A DNA stretch of 64,000 nt from Elysia chlorotica (GCA_003991915.1 RQTK01001118.1:19508-83507); one strand, 5' to 3'. Shown: positions 31,857 to 45,500, numbered from the stretch's first letter. The notes: generated by a model from the letters alone, not told the origin. A program made the numbers and translations.

Positions 31857-34155
31857 ATGGCAGATCCACCACCCACATACAATGAAAGTTTGCAGCAGCA
31901 AGCACCTGTTTATGGAGGTATAGATTTATAAGTTTAAATAATAATCCTCTCATTGTGCATCAATAAGTCCCTAATAATATTGGAGTAAATGTGATTGTGA
32001 CTGTCTCTTGACTTTCCACCTTTACCACCTTAATCAATCATATAAAAAACCACTGATTTTTGTCAATCCAAGTTCTCAGTTTGATTAAATAAAAATGTGT
32101 ACAAGTAGTGTCAAAGTATCTAAGTCTAGTATGCCACAAACAATATAGTAATCTCTACAGAACTATTTTATTGTGTTGACTGTATATTTCCATTCTATAT
32201 ATATATATATATTCGTCCTAAAAAGATTTTCACTTTTAAACGGTAGAGCTAAAAAGTAAAAATATGTCTATTTTTGTAACTGGTTGAATTTCTATGTGCT
32301 ATTTGATTTTCCAACCTTAGGCCTTGGCTTAATTTTAAATTTAATAATTTATGCATTCCATCAGCACATATTTGAATTTTCATCTTTCACCTCAAATATT
32401 AAAAAAAATTATTTTTCCCCAGGTTACCAAGGCTCCTACGGGGCAATGCCTGGCATGGGAGCCCAGACCAACCAGCCCCCACCACCTGGGGCTTACCCCC
32501 CTTATGGAGGAGTGTACCCTCCGCAGCCACCAGCCGGGGCGTATGGCAAACCAGGGGGCGCCCCTCCTGGACCGTACCCCCTCCAACAGCCTGGATACCC
32601 AAGTTCCAACACCTCATCCTATCAGACAAACTATGTCTATCCTACGCAGTCAGTGGTGTTAGTTGGGGGGTGCCCCTCCTGCAGGGTAAGCAAAGTCACA
32701 AAGTTTGTGTCATGTGTTCGTCTTGCAGGTTGAGAAAAGTCACAAATATGTGTTTGGGTATTCATCTTGCAGAGAAAGCAAAGTCACAAATGTGTTTGGG
32801 GTATTCATCTTGCAGAGAAAGCAAAGTCACAAATGTGTTTGGGGAAATTCGTCTTGCAGGATAAGCAATGTCGCATTTGTATGCAGTTGTTCAGAGATGC
32901 TTATTTTTATTTATTTTGTGTGGGTAAAAGTTTCTTTTTTTAAAAATTCTTATACAAACAGCTTTTCTTTGAGATTTGTTCAATACATGACAAACCTCTC
33001 TGATGGTAATGAAGACTGCATTTATAACGGTTTGCAATACAGGGAAAGAATTTGATTTTACATATATTAAAGTTACATGTAAAGAACTTTAACTATTTAC
33101 CAGTACAATAGAGGCAAATTGGTAACCGTCATAAAAATCAGATAAAAGACTTAAAGATTCAATCTCAATAGTAAATCTTGTTTTTATCTGTCAGATTTGA
33201 GTGCTGTGCATCCTAATAAAAGAGAGGATTTACGCATTGTATTTGTTCTTGAAAGTTGTATTCATCAAAACTTTTAATTGGATGAAGTTAGGAAAAGATG
33301 GACAAAATTTTTATCTGTTCTTAACTCTTAGTATAGGGAGCCCAAAACACGTTTTTACGGAGTTGTAAAGAAACCAAGTTTGGGGAAACTGAAGCTAATA
33401 ATTCTCCTCTTGACCACTTCCGTAAGATAAACAAGGTTTTGATGAGAAAAAAAAAATGTTGGCTTGGATTTGATTATGGTTTATGAGTGTGCCACAGCCT
33501 GTGGCGAGTCGCTGTTATGGCTACGACCTTGAGCCACACCCTGTGGCGAGCTGAATACTAAAAGTTAAATTATGTTCAGAACTGCAAAGTTCTTTTACTT
33601 TGAGAAATAGTCCGGAATGATACGTAATATTCAAATTACAGTTAAAAAAAAAAAAAGATTTATGAAAAAACCCAGAGCTTTAGTAAAAAGACAAAGAAAA
33701 AAAAATTTTCCATTCAGGGGTAATCAGATTTTTAACAAGAATATCATGTTTTTATATGCATCTTGAATGTATTGTATATGAAACATTATTTGTGAAATAG
33801 AAAGGTTGGTGCAGCTGAATTGTACAGGAAATCGTAATTAACCGTGTTGATTGAGTTTCCTGCAAACAACTTATAATAAAAGGATGAATTAGATGCAGGT
33901 CAGAATTTTCTCTAATTTATCATTTTTATCCTGATTCTTAGAATCTAATTTTGAGAAAAGCAATATGTCTCTCCTGAAATCTTAAGACTCCTGTAAACTT
34001 TTATTTTTTAAAATTTGTTTCAGGTTGGTGTTCTGGAAGATGACTTCACATGCTTGGGTGTTTTGTGTGCCATTCTATGCTTCCCAATTGGCATTCTCTG
34101 CTGCTTCGCCATGCGTCAGCGACGGTGTTCAAATTGTGGAGCGGTTTTTGGCTAA
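31857..34155 (+). CDS. BRI3: BRI3-like (brain protein I3) small membrane protein, complete
   Basis: Three coding exons: 31857-31917, 32423-32685, 34024-34155, giving 151 residues (human BRI3 is 125). The N-terminus has a PPPTY motif of the PPxY type, a potential ligand for WW domains of NEDD4-family ligases. A Pro/Gly/Tyr-rich cytosolic stretch follows ([18 protein letters not shown]). The C-terminus matches BRI3: [17 protein letters not shown], a Cys-rich hydrophobic segment [17 protein letters not shown], then [16 protein letters not shown]. The CPSC and CSNC pairs flank the hydrophobic stretch, a layout shared with LITAF-type zinc-binding membrane domains. Mammalian BRI3 is reported on lysosomal membranes. 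A LITAF-family assignment is the alternative, but VGVLED and the RRCSNCGA ending favour BRI3. AATAAA at 34281. Confidence 0.92.
32680..32880 (+). repeat. 44 bp minisatellite (five units) starting at the BRI3-like exon 3 donor
   Basis: TGCAG-starting units begin at 32680, 32724, 32768, 32811 and 32855 (periods 44, 44, 43, 44). Each carries TGCAG(G/A)…AA-GTCAC and a GTGTTTGGG-like middle. The first unit contains the real splice donor (AGG|GTAAGC at 32683-32691); in later units this becomes GGTTGAG, GAGAAAG or GGATAAG. The array runs on in frame with exon 3 if unspliced. Confidence 0.9.
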
Positions 34156-34607
34156 TTTTCAATTGTTGTGATGGGACTTTCAGAAACAAAGCTTTTGTTG
34201 ATTTTTCATGTGGTGTAAAAGGATGATGTATGTATAATTTTCAATGTGTAATTTATGCCAAAAACGAGAAAGTTATGGAAAATAAAAAAATCAAATCAAA
34301 TGAATAATGGATTTGCTAGATACTCAGTGCTGTAGTAAAAGACTGGTATATTTGTCACCTGAAGTTAAATAATGCTACAAAAGAGTCTTAAATGAAAAAG
34401 TGTTTCAACTCTAGCTCTATCAAAATTCATGCAACAGAGAAGTCCTTCTCGTGAAAGCACTGAGCTCATGATGTGCTTAAGTTTAATAATAACCTTTGTC
34501 TATTTTACCTTTTAAAAATTTGATGCAAAAGGTGATGGTTACATGTAAAAATTGCTTAAAGTTATCCAAAAGTCTACTACGGGTATGCATAAGGACATCT
34601 TTTTCTC

Positions 34608-34672
34608 TAACCCGTTCGCTGTGCCACGAGGGGTGGTGTCGGTTTAATATGTAGCAGTGGTGAAGGGGTTAA
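34608..34672. mobile_element. Very short TTAA-type inverted-repeat element
   Basis: Left end TAACCCGTTCGCTG; the right end, read on the minus strand, is TTAACCCCTTCACCACTG. About 65 bp. Resembles the CCCTTT-type ends and TTAA target preference of piggyBac-derived MITEs, but is too short for certainty. Confidence 0.4.
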
Positions 34673-37600
34673 GTTTTTGTGAATTTTTTGTTTACACATT
34701 TCATGTTCCAATTCTATTGTACATTATAGTGTAATGTTACTTAAGCAATTTAGTATACCATAACCTTGTCAAAAGATAATAACTTGAAAAGATTTAAGAA
34801 TTTAAGCTAAGCAATGTTGATTAAACTGGGATAAATTAAATGGCAATTTATAATATCTCCCGTTAACAATGTGATCCTTTTTGTTAAATCTTCAACGAAA
34901 ACACAAGGTGCATTATCACTATTGATGTTAAGTTTGTGACATGTCCCGTTATAATTTTTTTCTTTACTCCAAATTTTTCTATTTTTTACCACAATAAACA
35001 TTTTCAACCGAAAACTTACTTAACTTACTGCTGCAACAATATGGGTTACTAAATATAATTAATAATGGGTACTAAAGTTCTTTTCCATAAAATATCTGCA
35101 CACAATCCCAACATTTCCCACTTGCCTTTTTTTCCTCACAGCATCAACTTTTTTTTCAAGACCAGGCAGTTATATTCACACTACATTACTTTTGAAAGCA
35201 ACTGTCTTGAACAATCCATATATTGTTACCCCTTCCCCCATCTGATGGGATTAAGTTATTGTATACTGAAACATTTAAAAAAACTTTATAGGTAGAACAT
35301 GTGACTGGTGAATGTGTTTATGATCTTTTTAAAGGATATGGAAATCAACTCATGAAATTATGAAGTTCAAATATAGATATCAGACAGTTTCGCAAATTAA
35401 GCAATCATAATGGTTTGTATCATTCATTTTTTTTCTCTATGAACTTACCACAGAGATCATAATAAAATGAAATTGAACAGCATTTTAGCAAAGTACAAAT
35501 AATGCTCCATTTAAAAAAAGAGAAAATTTAAAAAACATTTTTTTAAATGACTGTGAGGATGCTATTCATAATATGATTTATTCCAAAAACAATTTACAAA
35601 TACCAGCAAAGCCACTGGCAAGTTTTCTGTATGGAAATGATGCAAGCTTTATATCATTGATATATATATCTAAACATCTAAAAACAGTGTTTTACTCTTG
35701 TATACTTTATCACAGTAGTTTTTTTTTTGTCACCCTGTTAACTTTACTTTAGTTTATGTCTTGATTTTGCAATGTACTTGATTAGGGAAAGGATCATTGT
35801 TCATGATCAAATTAAGTGCAATTATTTGGTGTCTGTTGGGGTTAAATGTATTTAAAAGAATGAAAAAAAAATATTTGCTTGTAATTAGGAACACATAGAC
35901 TAGAGGCATCATCGATTCTCTGTGTTTTTTGATAAAAATCAATGTTACATTGTAGAGGCTTCAGTTTAAGTTTTCACTCACCTTTCTTTCATCATCCATG
36001 AGTTGAAATTAAATGTGAAAACATAGATTTAGATTTTTTTTTTTAATCAAGATAATTCAAACTTGACATAAAAAATGCACTCAAGTTCTTTCAAGGCTGA
36101 AGTATATAAATTTCTGTCTCAAACAAAATATATAAAAAATATTTTTTTGAAGTTTGATGATATGCAGAATACATTTTTTTGTCTTGATCGAACTCAATCA
36201 ATGAATTACTTTTGCTGTAAAAAAAATGTTTAAAAACTAAATAAGTGCATACTTGACTCTTCAGTACTACGACTGATACACACTATTTTGCATCAGATAA
36301 CAAGTGTTTGTTATTTAACATTTCACTTATTTTGATTGCTCAGTCAAAACTAATTAAAATGATTTATATAAAATAATGTTTCAAAAGTATGACATATGAT
36401 GTTGATCATACCAATTATTGATTGTGATTTCTGTACATAATTTCATTTCATTAAAATATTTGATTCTCATGAATAATTACATTTTCTCAATTTTTTTATT
36501 TTTGTTGCAATTTTTTGTGTGAATTCAAATTTTGGTCCTTCATTCTAAAACTTAGCAAATAAAGATTGTAACAATGATTTTTGTACATTTCTCTAATTTT
36601 CTGATAATTATCTCGCTAAAAATAGATGTATGTACAGCCAATTTCTCAGACATTATTTGTTTTGAAAATATATATTCTAAAGATATGCCCTTGTACACAT
36701 GTAGCAAGTTTTACTCGTACACAGTTTATCATTGCTGAGAAACTTTGCCTTTTTAATCTAACATTACAATTATCATCAAGACATACCGACAATATTTTAC
36801 CATGCGCCAAGGATGCAATGGCGAGCAATATTTTCATCAATTTACTATTTAGAATTGATTAAATTCCCCCTTGAGGGAATAAAGGGTTATCTTATTTGGA
36901 TGCCTGATCCCACAAAACTAGCCTGGGTTGAACTTAATTAGAAAAGAAAAAGTTTTACTCAGGTAACTTGATATGTCAAAAGAGATACACAGACACATCC
37001 TTAATTATAACTTTAATAATGGGGATATATCAATTTCTGTCTCAATTGAAATATCACATAAAAACATTTCTTGTTAGATTAATCTAGGTTTGGTGACAGT
37101 ATTGATACACAGAAAAACTTTTTTGTCTTGATCAAACTCAATCAATGAATTACTTTTCCTGTAAAAAATTTTACCCTCAAGGAGATTTATTAAGTAGGTT
37201 TTGTTTTATTCCTTTTTTTTTTTTGGCAAGATTAAAAAAACACCCAGATTATTTAATGAGCAAAATCAAATACCCTGCCTCACTTTTAAAATCAGTTTTC
37301 TCATTTATCATGATGAAGGAAAATTACCAAGACAATGCTCAGATTAAAATGGAAGATTTGCTTTTAATCTTTATCACATATAATAATACAATAAAATAAT
37401 TATGAAATACATGTTTTCAATTAAAACAAAAACAAAAATGCATCATCACTTATAACCATCTTGCAAATCACACAGCATGGCAGTGAAATAAAATAGTATT
37501 CTTTTTATCTCAAATCCTGATAAGTAAAAAAAAAAAAACAATTCCTTGCTACATTTCCAAACGTGAGTTTTTTGTGTCTAAATAAAAAAAAGCGTTATCA

Positions 37601-38053
37601 GCACCACTCAGTTTGACCTATTCTCATAATTATATAAAAAAAAAAGAAAAAGTCGACATGTATATTCATAGATATGAGAAGGGAAAAATAAAACTGTTTC
37701 GCATCTAGCAGTAGCCCATATTGATTGCCAGCTTAAAAGCCACTATAGTATAAAGCAGCAAAAAAAAGAAATATCTTACAAAAATGTTATTGGGTGTCAG
37801 ATAGCTCACTTGATAGATCATTCTGCTTGTAAACAGAAAGTTATTGTTTGATTTTCCAAATGAAACAATTGCCTTATCATTTATAAAAAAGCTTAATTTT
37901 TGGCTGAATGGAAACCAATCCTTTCCTTATAATTTTGTATTTTGGAATGAAGGTCTCAGAGTTATATAAAAAATTTGGTCAATGACGAGAAAAATATAGT
38001 ATGTATTTACATACAAAGCTTCCAAATCTTCATTGATTGCATAACAACGATTC

Positions 38054-38265
38054 CCCACTCCTTTCCACACACACAATGATTTACTTGATTATTTCACCCG
38101 CTTGACTCCTTTACACACACACAAAAATGTACACGAGTTTATTTTCTACTCCACTCATTGTTGCACATTCACTAGTGTATTTGGGTTATTTCTTCCAATC
38201 CACTCCCTCCACACACAAAAATATATTTCTTTCACTCCACTACTTGCCACACACACACACACTAA
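38054..38265. repeat. Degenerate ~48 bp CA-rich tandem array
   Basis: Units starting with (T)CCACTCC or GACTCC and followed by CACACACA begin near 38054, 38103, 38150, 38199 and 38233. The array lies within or just past the mLST8 3' UTR on the opposite strand. A C-run of about 13 follows at 38313-38326. Confidence 0.6.
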
Positions 38266-38567
38266 AAAATCAGAGATCATAATGCCGAACGGTTACAAAG
38301 GAGGTTACATCGGACCCCCCCCCCCCCTGTTTCATGTATGTAAAAAAGAGTAAAGAGTAGAAATGAGCAGTTGAAAATTAAAAAGATTAATATAAATATT
38401 GACTGTTATAAATGTTCCTTCTTGGGGGAAAATTAACACACAACATTGTTTATTTGCCCTCTTGGATATTTTGCAAATGTCCCTAAAGTCATGACATCAA
38501 AGCACCATGGCTGGGAAAGTAAAACCTATTCACAAACATTTACAATGCTATTTGAGGTAGATCTTGG

Positions 38568-41500
38568 CTATGACACCACTTCATCCCGAAAGGCCAAACA
38601 AACTATAGCTTTTTCATGTCCACTGTATTCCCGTTTGATTTCACCTGTGTTGACACTCCAGAGTCTTGCGTTGTTGTCTGAGGATGCTGGGGAAAAAAAA
38701 AAGGAATGAAATTAAGCATAAATAACATTTTGAATGGAAAAGGAAGATGCATACATATATACCGGATAATTCAAAAGACATATAGATAAAATGCCAGTGA
38801 TGCCATCTAGATCCTGATCTTTTACTAAACCGATTCATGTAAAGCTACATAACATGAATCATTAAACATAACCCCTTGTAGACCTTTACTGAACTCTAAC
38901 CTGCAAACTTAAAAAAAACACACGAAATCTGTGAATTTACGGAAAAATGGCGACAATGAAATATGGTGAGAGACTAGTTGTGTAATGTCTCATAGATTCC
39001 CCAAAAGGATTTTATATAGTGAAAAAACTAAACCTGGAAGAAAGCTTAACACTTCTATGAATTGCTAAAAAAACAACAACATTGCCTTTGATTAAAACTA
39101 GACGATAAACAAAAAAGAAGAAAGACTAACCTGTGATGATGTACTGGGAATCCCCACTAAATGCACAATCCCAGACCCAGCGCTGTGCCTTGTCCTTGAG
39201 CTCTGTGCAGAGGGTTAGATCTGCTGTGCGCCAGATTCGACAGGTCCCATCTGCGCTTGTGGTCGCTAACAGACTAGTCAAAGTGAGAATGAGACAAAAT
39301 GCATCGTCTTAATACAGAGTCTATCCTTCCTATAAGTTAAAGGAAATATACTACAAACCAAAAAAGAAAAAATTCTTTAAAATTAATGTACAGATGAAAA
39401 TAACAAATAAAATGAATACTCTTAGTAAATAATAATATAAAAAAAAAAAATACATTCGTGCAAATACACAGTCAACTCAATAAAATAAAAGGCTCTTGAC
39501 CATAGACCTTTTCAGCTTAATAATTAGAGCATAACATTTTGATCACTGAGAAAGATAAAATGATAATAATCTCAGTGTTAGTGGAAACTTACGTTGAATC
39601 TGGACTGAATAAGCACTTCAAAACATATCTGCTGTGAGCTTGAAACTTTCTTTTAGGATGCAACTTTGAGGGCCCTCCGGGGCGATTGGCCGTCATGGTC
39701 CATAGGTAACACATTCCCTGAACATAAAGTAAAACATTTATTTACAAAATTAAAAATTGTAACCCATAGTTAAAAAATCTAGTCATTGTGGAAAAAGAGA
39801 CACAAAAACAAGACAGAATTGAATAGCAATGGCACATTTCTACATACAGCTTTGTTTATAATCTTGTAATAAATAGGTTTATTGCAAAGTTGCCTTCTTA
39901 AGAAAAATGTATACATAATTATTATATAAATTATTCAAATTCATAAAAGTCCAACACCCAAGACTGAAAATGTTATTTAAAATATACAAATTTATAACTA
40001 TAATTAATTGGCAATTGCGTAATATGACAAACCTAGAAAAAGATTTGCGATTTTTCTTCAAACAAGGTTATAAGGTATGGCAAAAGATAGAATGAGGCAA
40101 AAAAACAACTGTTAACCTTGTTATTCACTGCAGCCATCATTGTGCCCATGGGATCAATACTAACGGATGTGATGGGTGCTTCTTGCTCTGGAATCTGATT
40201 AAAATAAAAAACATAATAAGTCCATGGCAAACCACTGAATTAATTCCAGTTTTTTCAGAATTCAACAAAACATAAATAAAAGTTAAATAGTTTGATAAAT
40301 TCATAAATATGTGGTGTCTGAAAAAAAAAAGAAGACCACATAGATAATTGAAAACTAGATTATTACCTTGTACATCATATTATTTTCCTCTATAAGAAAT
40401 TGGACAATATGCCTTACATGACATGTCTAGTATGTCATGACTTTGAGCTAGATTTGACTTACATGACATGCCGGGTATGTCCTACCCTACCATCTCAATA
40501 TTCCTTAAGCTCTGATAGTACCGCTAAAGGTGTTTACAAACTTGAATTTATTGATACATTTTACTTCAAGTATAGATCTAGCTCTAGTTCAAGTGGCTCA
40601 TCTTCCAGTTCCTCTAGAGTCCATTTTCTCCAAATTTTCTTAGGTAATTTGTAGCTCAGATCCTTGCAACAATAGATCACCCGAAAAAAAAGTATGTCAC
40701 AAAAGGGTTAAGTAAAATAACACACATTCTCAACCAGCTTGTACATGTTATTCTGGTCTAAAACATAGATACTTTCAAGCAAGGGACTGATAAACATACA
40801 TGTGCCATGTAGTTGATAGTCAAATAACATATTGCAGTTTATCATTTATATTGATAATGCCAGTCCAGCAGATATGCCACTGACAATAAAATGATGATCC
40901 CCATACATGTAACCTTAAAAGAACACATTGTTTGCATCGAAACAAAAAAGCGTCTGCTACAACAGTAGTTCACTGAATTGAGAAGGTCAATAAATTCAAG
41001 TGTTAAAAGTTTACCAGATTTTGATAGAGGATATAATTTGCTATCTCTTCCCCTTTGTAAGACTGCTGTTGAGAAAAATGTTTTGATATAACAAATTATA
41101 CTTTTACAATATTCAACTGTCATCATTTATTTAAAAAATGACCATGCATGGTGAAAAAGAATAATAACAGTTTTTGCCTTAGACAACTTGCACATTTAAG
41201 TTATAAAAATAAAAACTCTGCCAACACTGTTTGCTTTTTTCTTTTTTTTTAAAGATACCACTTCTTGCAAGATAGCATACAAGTTCAAAAAAAGTTACCA
41301 AATAATTTTGAAGTGAATTGAGAATGGTACCTAAGGAAATAACTGATCGAAACATAAAACCAGCTTTTAGTCACTCTTCTAAAATCATTCTTCTTTTTCT
41401 GTACCTAAGAATGATGTGCTATTATAAATGATTTCTCTTTGTCTTGCCAGAGTATTAAAATTAAGAATCCATCACACATGCAGAAAATTTTTTTAAATAT

Positions 41501-42444
41501 TCACTGATAATTCATGCAAAAAATTACTTAAATCATCAGAAATCCTAAATAACAATAATTATAAAAAGAAACTATTTGGTTTCTTAAAACTATAATGGAT
41601 AAGTGCTTGTTTCAAAATTCAAAAACAAAAACCAATAACAACTACCAAAAAAACAAGATATTGCTCCTCAAAGAAGTGCACACACAGATGGCAAAAGCAT
41701 TAATGATGCACATTTTCTATCTTGTACCCAAGACTAGAACAAAATGGTTCAAATTAAAAACTGTGAAAGGCTAGTTTGATTCCATCAGCAAAATCTCAGG
41801 AACATTTATAGAAGAATTGGAATGCTTTATTTGGGAGGGGGGGGGGATATAGGAATGGTTGGGGTACAGGGGTAAACAGCACAAGCTTTCTTCAACCTAT
41901 TAAGTACAAAAAAAAAAAAAAAATTCTGTTCATCCATTTTTCTGAGTGGGAATTAAAGTCTTTCATGAGAAAAAAGCCTCTATAACAACGATCAAAGAGA
42001 CATATCACCCATGACAGACAACACTTTTTTTTTTACTCTAGAGCAAACATGCTGTTTTCTTGCACTGGTGAGGGAAAGCTCTAAAATTAGGAAGGCCTTG
42101 GTAGGAAATGTATATGCACTTTTAAACATAAAAAACTATCCACAGACATATAATCAATACGATTGACAATTATGTTGAAATTCAACTGTCTATATGATAA
42201 TGGATTTTACGGATTTTATTACAAAGGCATAAAAATATCAAACAGGCTAAATTCATGAAAAGAAGAGCAAAATCTTTTTCCTCTAAACCTTTATATGGTG
42301 ACTAAGTTAACCATATTGCTCTAAACAGCTAGCTCCTGAGATAAGCTTGTTTATGTTATTAAATTAACAAAAAACAACATCAACATTATAATGCATTTCA
42401 CAGAAATAACAAAGAGATAGCGATAGATAGACAGATAGAAATAC

Positions 42445-42503
<59 letters not shown>

Positions 42504-45500
42504 AAGAGAGAGAGATAGAGAGAGGGAAAGACCATATTGAACGGGAAAGAAAAATAAGGAGAAGAAAAGAGTAATTAAGAAGGAAAGAGCAGAGAAATAA
42601 ATGATTAAAAAAACTCTGCCAATGCTTGCTTAGCCAGACAAAACCAGGTGCTTCTTTGTCAATAGTATCAACATTCTAAATCAAACTTATAAAGGTATTC
42701 TTGCTACGCCAACAGCTGCATCAACATAATTTTTTTTTTTTACAAACAGCGCAAAAACAAGGAAACTTTTGTTAATAACACCAGGAAAATGTATCATTTC
42801 CATTATTAGTAATAAATTGCAGTTCTTTGTAGCTTTCAAATGAACTTTGCAATACCTCATCAAAATAAGTAGATCCAGGCAAATGCTGAAAATAAAATTC
42901 AATATCCTATAAAAAGAAGGTTACCAAGTCTGTGTCACTTATTGCTTACTCTATGGGGTTCACAACTCATCTCTAATCAACGAAATGCACACTATTCAAG
43001 TTTGGCAAAAGAATCAAAGAATCACTTTAATATAAATTTCAAACCCTAAACTTTTAAACTAGTTTCAATAAATCAAATAATTGTATTACAAATATCTGTT
43101 TTCATCCAAAACCCCACAAAGTTTTAAACGAGGTGCTGAACTGTTTTGCTCTCTTTGTATTATTTAAATGTTAAAACACAACTCTTTGTCTCTGCTAATG
43201 AGGATCCTAGAATGTGTTAATAGGAACATGCAACTGAGTCAGATTGTGTGTGAGCTTTTCATTTTTGTCCCTCTCTTGCTCAGCATTTTTTTTTTTTGGT
43301 GCTACTTCCAAAAAAAATCATGTTCCATGGTTGAGGCACTTCATTCTGAATTTAATTCCTCAGCATAGATACTTCCAGTATGTTTTTTTGAACAGGAACT
43401 GCTTCTTCAAAATTTGGCTTTTTTGCTCATTGGTATAATGGTAAAGGCGGAGAAGTAACAGTAAAACAAAATCCAGTAGACTAAAAAAACACCACTGCTG
43501 AACATTCCTAGCTAACATCAATAATGGGAAACAATACAATGCAGAGTAACTTCACAACGTGTATTTAAACAAAAAAAAATTATATTATTCTTAAAATGAC
43601 AAATTAAAAATATCTTTCATAAAAAAAGGACATAAAAACCCTTTTGACCAGGCCAGAGCTTCCTTACCAGGTGTTCATTTACATCTGTCTTTAGATCCCA
43701 GCAGTGAATTGAGCCACTCTGATCACCTACATACAGCTCTCCCTGGGAAAATAGATTTAAACAGTAGGACAGGTGAAACAACAAAAAAAAAAAAACAATT
43801 TTAATTCCCACAGATCTTGCCACTAAAAAGGCCAAATAGTTCATATAACTGAAACGTAAAAAAAAAAAAAGGATTAATTCATCATCAAACTTGACAAATA
43901 TCTAAAATTCTAAGCCTGAATTAAGCAAACTCATGTAAAAAAAACAACAACCCTGCTGTGATTACTTTCGTCTCTTTAATTTTCCATTGAAATTATCCTA
44001 AGCCCTTTCTGATATTCCTTTTGGTAGTTTTGCATGATTTAGATTTGTAACAAGTTGAAAATGATATGAATTCGTTCTTCTTCTTTCAATTTTTTCCTCA
44101 TTAGATAAAACAGTGCACAAAATAAACTCTATTTGGAACTTACTTGATTTGGATGTAAAGTTACACAATTAACTGGTGCTTTTACTTGAAAAATCCTTTG
44201 ACATTGCAATTGCCTTGTACTATTTTGGAGAGAAGATGATTAGTTTATCATGAAATATTCACTGGGTAACTATGCATCATGCTAGGTATAAAAAAGAAAC
44301 AACAATGACAAAAGAATAAAAAAGAAAGCAAGGTTTCCCAACCCCTTGAAAAAAAGGAGATATTTGAACAAAGACAAAACAATGCTCAAAGAAATTGTGT
44401 TCTTTTCACTGATATCAAAAATAATTTTCAAAATTAGGGAAATTATTTTTTACCAAAATCCTTAAATCCATTTAGATCCATGAAATGTCCATAAATTTCA
44501 CTGCTTTGTGTACTAGCCATTTACAAATTTATAAACATTCCTTCATTTCAACAACCATCATGCACATTCATAACAATAACTGTACCGTAAGTCCCATATT
44601 TTAGCAGTGTGATCCTCTCCTCCTGTGAACATCCATTTTCCTTCCTCATGAAAACCCACTGCTGTCACATTCTTCTGGACACCTTCATAGTTTATGAGTG
44701 CATTGGGGCTTGATGAATTGATATCATACATACGTATATGTTGGTATCCTGGAGATTATTTTTAAAAGAGGAAATGAAAATCATTAAATCATAAAAATAT
44801 CTTTTCAAATATGTATTAATTTCTGCCTAATTAAAATCCCTTTGTCACGAAAAAAAAAAGTGTACGTATTTTCTGGATTAAAACTTGAAATTAATTTATC
44901 TCCATGACATAGAAAAAAACACAATATTTTTAACTAAGCTTTTATGAATTTAAAAACCTTTAAAATGCTTATACCATGACTGAACACCAGCTTCTGACAC
45001 AGAAGGATCAACCCAACTTTTATGAATTTGATGATCTTTAAAATGCTTATACCATGTACTTAAAATATCACACTCCCTTTTCTTTAGCTGCCAAATGAAA
45101 AATGAAACTACAGGGTTTTATAAAGTAAACAGTTTTTAGTTGTACAAGCTTTTGTTTGTAAACAATACTATTCTATTTTTTTGTTTCCAATATTAACCAT
45201 GAATGAATATATTATATATATTAAAATTTAACTATTTATCTTCATTTGTCAAACCTGCTGCAGCAATAAGCTGTTTGTCTGGTGTGATGTCCAGGGCATT
45301 TACTTGCTGTGAACCAGTTAAGTAAAATTTTTTTACTAAATGTTGAAACATTTATTTGAGTCCCCAAATAAATCAAAGCTTAAATATCACAATGAATAAA
45401 AATAAATAAAAAAGATTAAAAATGCTTAGGGGATAAATGAAAATACTACAAAAAAGGTGCTCATTCATTTAAAGGTCTGTCTTACATCTCTCCTCCATAT

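Larger units (their letters stand above)
34156..38567. other. Convergent intergenic region, BRI3-like to mLST8
   Basis: Very AT-rich. Contains the BRI3-like poly(A) signal at 34281-34286, a tiny TTAACCC inverted-repeat element at 34608-34672, a dispersed repeat pair (36101-36228 and 37021-37170), an AT-rich LINE-like 3' tail near 36866-36895, and a CA-rich degenerate tandem array at 38054-38265. No gene recognised. Confidence 0.65.
40195..43667 (-). other. mLST8 intron 5 (largest), with (GA)n and a transposon-like patch
   Basis: Holds the piece at 40405-40711, a G-run at about 41836-41847, and a long (GA)n tract at 42450-42510. No exon recognised inside. Confidence 0.7.

Noticed and set aside
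33490-33550. Repeated GCCACA-CCTGTGGCGAG words
   Set aside because: Only two short copies about 45 bp apart; too little to call an element.
37798-37862. tRNA-like sequence (ATAGCTCACTTGATAGATC)
   Set aside because: B-box too degenerate and arms do not pair; at best a decayed SINE head.
43424-43452. tRNA-like A-box (CATTGGTATAATGGTAAAGG)
   Set aside because: No B-box, no acceptor stem and no anticodon arm follow, so not a tRNA gene.
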